From the NCBI GenBank assembly GCA_015488125.1, contig WFOJ01000176.1, positions 1 to 9,301 of the forward strand: a DNA stretch of 9,301 bases. Reading direction: 5' to 3'. Shown here piece by piece: positions 7,314-9,301 of this stretch. The translations under genes and the position numbers were made by a program. The notes beneath the pieces were generated by a model, which was given only the letters and a program-made list of their open reading frames with translations, did not search any database and had not been told where the DNA came from. Within the stretch, counting starts at the first letter, position 1. Each line of letters begins with the position of its first letter. The DNA comes from Mariprofundaceae bacterium (GTDB lineage: Bacteria; Pseudomonadota; Zetaproteobacteria; Mariprofundales; Mariprofundaceae).

Positions 7314-7417
7314 TGAATCGACAGCACTCATTTTCCCCTCTCTTTTTCCCTCTTCTACCGGTTTCGAACCTAACATCACAACCGTAAGGTCACAGACTAC
7401 TTCCGGAAAAACAAAAG

Positions 7418-7445
7418 ACAATATGAGGTTGCGTCTGATGATCAA
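7418..7445 (-). promoter_or_regulatory. Possible sigma-70-type promoter for the kinase/receiver/GH26 operon
   Basis: On the minus strand TTGATC (four of six matches to TTGACA) is followed after 16 nt by TATTGT (four of six matches to TATAAT). The start would be near 7410, giving a leader of about 80 nt before the ATG at 7331. Both boxes are imperfect, so this is a weak assignment. Confidence 0.25.
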
Positions 7446-7500
7446 ACGGTGGATTATGCCCCCTGGGCATCATTGCGATCCTGCAACAAAATTCGCAAGC

Positions 7501-7666
7501 TAGGAGTCTCTCGGACTTTGGCAATCGTCACGAGAAATAGCGGGATTGAGTCAAATATACGGCCTGTTAGCGGTAAGTAGCAGCGCTATTTAACAAAAAC
7601 AGGGCGAAGATTTGGCCAATATCCGGTTTTTTCGCAGTAGATTGATCAAAGCCTGACAGACTCCCA
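7501..7666. mobile_element. Possible MITE or IS-end remnant with 20-bp terminal inverted repeats
   Basis: The left end TAGGAGTCTCTCGGACTTTG and the reverse complement of the right end, TGGGAGTCTGTCAGGCTTTG, agree at 16 of 20 positions. The 166-bp interior has no coding frame but has further dyads: AAATAGCG (7535-7542) with CGCTATTT (7584-7591), CCTGTT (7563-7568) with AACAGG (7598-7603), and TTGGCCAA (7612-7619). If the element proper starts at GAGTCT, the flanks CTAG (left) and CCAG (right) could be a degenerate 4-bp target duplication. I cannot name a transposon family; the call rests on the terminal repeats alone. Confidence 0.4.
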
Positions 7667-7676
7667 GGAGTCTGTC
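7655..7676. repeat. Inverted repeat (9-10 bp arms) at the right end of the element
   Basis: GACAGACTCC and GGAGTCTGTC are exact reverse complements separated by CA, or 9-bp arms around a CCAG loop. The second arm with its extension GGAGTCTGTCGGA repeats the left end of the neighbouring element, so two similar ends meet head to head. Transcribed from metH it would form a strong hairpin followed only by AGGCTTTG, which makes it a poor but not excluded terminator for metH. Confidence 0.6.
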
Positions 7677-7847
7677 GGAGAACGGAGAGCGCAGCGAGGA
7701 ACACCACAGTCGTTCTTTCCGTTTCCGGACAATATCCCAGGCGGTTACAGCTTACCGGTGTATTCGTTCAATAGCTGTTATTGCATGCTGAAAAGAGGAA
7801 ATCAGCCCTCGGAACGAGAGCAAGCACATGCTTGGCATGACCAAGGC

Positions 7848-9301
7848 TTAATAGCCCAGGTTCGGTGCCAGCCATTTCTCCGCTTCTTCCATACTCCAGC
7901 CCTTGCGCCGGGCGTAGTCTGCCACCTGATCGCGGTCCAGCTTGCCAACGGTAAAATAATGCGCTGAGGCATTGGCGAAATAAAGTCCGGAGACAGCAGA
8001 AGGCGGGGTCATGGCGTACGATTCAGTCAGCCTCATACCGATATTGGCTTCAACGTTCAGCAACTGCCACAGCGTGGCTTTTTCGCTGTGTTCGGGGCAG
8101 GCCGGGTAACCAGCAGCAGGACGAATGCCCTGATACGCCTCATGAATCAGGGCATCCACATCAAGCGTTTCATCCGCCGCATACCCCCAGTAATGGCGAC
8201 GCACCTCACGATGCAGCCATTCCGCCAGTGCTTCGGCCAGACGATCGGCCAGCACCTTGATCATGATCGCACTGTAATCATCACCCTGTGCCTCGTAATC
8301 GGCGGCTTTTTCCTGCGCACCGAAAATGGCGACGGCAAAACCGCCAATATGATCGTTATCACGGGCAATGAAATCACTAAGACAAAGATTGGCGCGGGAA
8401 TCCTTCTTGTTCTGTTGTTGCCGCAAAAAATGAAAGCGGCACAGCTCTTCTCCCTGTGCATCGCTGACGATCACACTGTCATCCGCTGTTGAGTGGGCGG
8501 CAAACAGTCCTGCTACAGCCTTGGCCGTGAACCAGTGTTCCGCAATGATGCGATCCAGCCATTGCTGCGCTTCGTCGAAGATTTTTTGCGCTTCCTTACC
8601 CTTGTGTGGATCATTAAGAATGCGCGGATATGCGCCATTAAGCTGCCAGGCGGAGAAAAACGGCGTCCAGTCGATCAGTTCGCGGATGGCCGCCAGCGGG
8701 ATATCCGGCAATACATGAATGCCCGCGTGTTGTGGCGCCGGGGCAATAGCGCCGGTTGCGGCGGCATTGGCGCGAGCTGCCGTCAGCGTCAGAAAATCCG
8801 TGCTGCGCTGACGACCCGCATGACGTTCGCGTACCGCCTCATATTCACGGCGAATACTGTTGACATAGGCTTCGCGGGTTGTATCCGAGACGAGGTTTTG
8901 CGCCACACCAACGGCGCGGGAGGCATCTTTCACCCAGATCACCGGTTGCTCGTATGCCGGCGCAATTTTCACGGCAGTATGCGCTTTGGAGGTCGTGGCA
9001 CCGCCGAGCATGACAGGGATGGTATAGCCAAGGCGTTGCAGCTCTTTGGCCAGATGCACCATCTCGTCCAGCGAGGGTGTGATCAGGCCGGAAAGGCCAA
9101 TAATATCTACTTGATGTTTTTTTGCTTCTTCCAAAATGGTATTGGCGGGTACCATCACACCCAGGTCGATGACTTCAAAATTATTGCATTGCAATACCAC
9201 GCCGACGATATTCTTGCCAATATCATGGACGTCACCCTTGACCGTGGCCATCAGGATTTTGCCATTGTTCTGATTGTCACCAACGGCTTTTTCCGCCTCG
9301 A
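7848..9301 (-). CDS. metH: Cobalamin-dependent methionine synthase, C-terminal part (partial)
   Basis: The frame is open at the right edge, so the homocysteine- and folate-binding modules and the start are outside the window; 484 residues are visible. MetH transfers a methyl group from 5-methyltetrahydrofolate through cobalamin to homocysteine, making methionine in the cytosol. The start of the visible part is the B12-binding domain with GDVHDIGKNIVGVVLQCNN, whose His is the lower cobalt ligand, followed by GLSGLITPSLDEM and GGATTSKAHTAVKI. The reactivation (AdoMet-binding) domain follows with WTPFFSAWQLNGAYP, RPAAGYPACPEHSEK, LTESYAMTPPSAVSGLYF and the family's C-terminal WLAPNLGY. All expected motifs of these two domains are present and the end matches the normal C-terminus, so the gene looks intact. 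No B12 riboswitch can be judged because the 5' end is not in the window. Confidence 0.97.
   Translation of the reverse strand, partial: EAEKAVGDNQNNGKILMATVKGDVHDIGKNIVGVVLQCNNFEVIDLGVMVPANTILEEAKKHQVDIIGLSGLITPSLDEMVHLAKELQRLGYTIPVMLGGATTSKAHTAVKIAPAYEQPVIWVKDASRAVGVAQNLVSDTTREAYVNSIRREYEAVRERHAGRQRSTDFLTLTAARANAAATGAIAPAPQHAGIHVLPDIPLAAIRELIDWTPFFSAWQLNGAYPRILNDPHKGKEAQKIFDEAQQWLDRIIAEHWFTAKAVAGLFAAHSTADDSVIVSDAQGEELCRFHFLRQQQNKKDSRANLCLSDFIARDNDHIGGFAVAIFGAQEKAADYEAQGDDYSAIMIKVLADRLAEALAEWLHREVRRHYWGYAADETLDVDALIHEAYQGIRPAAGYPACPEHSEKATLWQLLNVEANIGMRLTESYAMTPPSAVSGLYFANASAHYFTVGKLDRDQVADYARRKGWSMEEAEKWLAPNLGY

Larger units (their letters stand above)
7047..7331 (-). pseudogene. N-terminal fragment of the hybrid kinase (most of PAS1), ending at a premature TGA
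   Basis: 94 residues in the same frame as the kinase part downstream. The ATG at 7331 follows AGAGGGGAAA, a good ribosome-binding site; an upstream in-frame ATG at 7445 has weaker support and would add 38 residues. The product reads as a PAS domain: NIVVEYDASGCFRHVSERFA, QLAGRT, W/HGVLKLATSDKSPV, and stops where PAS/PAC domains normally show a Trp (V-W-LETTLVPL). The following codons continue the same domain without a shift, so this is the 5' part of one gene and not an independent PAS protein. If the stop is real and not read through, translation yields only a truncated PAS domain and the cluster loses its kinase input. Confidence 0.75.
7332..7847. other. Gene-free region between metH and the hybrid kinase gene
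   Basis: The 516 bases contain no credible coding sequence. From right to left on the minus strand: two overlapping small hairpins just after the metH stop, with arms CTTGG/CCAAG (7831-7845) and CAAGC/GCTTG (7821-7834), sharing bases so that only one can form, and without a T-run. Next is a structured stretch at about 7676-7723, whose arms CGGAGAACG and CGTTCTTTCCG pair with a two-base bulge. Then come a 22-bp near-palindrome at 7655-7676, a 166-bp inverted-repeat element at 7501-7666, and the presumed kinase promoter. Confidence 0.6.

Overview
The window looks like an ordinary stretch of a gammaproteobacterial chromosome, though the source is inferred only from gene content. The evidence is an outer-membrane lipoprotein pair of the YnbE/YdbL type, a cobalamin-dependent MetH close to the enterobacterial form, and a BarA-like tripartite hybrid kinase. 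All recognisable genes lie on the minus strand, so transcription runs from the right end to the left.

From right to left: (1) the C-terminal 484 residues of MetH, cut by the window edge. (2) A gene-free stretch of about 516 bases. It holds a probable 166-bp non-coding inverted-repeat element (MITE or IS remnant) and the presumed promoter of the next operon. (3) A signalling and carbohydrate cluster: a cytosolic PAS-PAS-HisKA-HATPase-REC-REC-HPt hybrid kinase, a stand-alone receiver protein overlapping it by 11 bp, and a lipoprotein that joins a right-handed beta-helix to a GH26-type glycosidase domain. (4) A second cluster behind its own extended -10 promoter: an OmpA/MotB-like peptidoglycan-binding lipoprotein, YnbE-like lipoprotein, YdbL-like periplasmic protein, and a partial HD-domain phosphohydrolase that runs off the left edge.

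Two observations stand out. The hybrid kinase reading frame is broken by a single TGA exactly where the first PAS domain should have a Trp, so the gene is either freshly inactivated, read through, or mis-sequenced. The GH26 domain keeps the acid/base motif HEMNG but has Gly where family members carry the catalytic nucleophile Glu, which suggests a non-hydrolytic, glycan-binding role.

The kinase cluster probably relays phosphate His-Asp-His-Asp, with the single-domain receiver as the final acceptor, and the beta-helix/GH26 lipoprotein as a co-expressed surface or periplasmic product. The second cluster concerns the envelope. The usual partner of YnbE and YdbL, the large AsmA-like protein YdbH, is absent here and an OmpA-like lipoprotein sits in its place. 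I found no CRISPR array, tRNA or rRNA.
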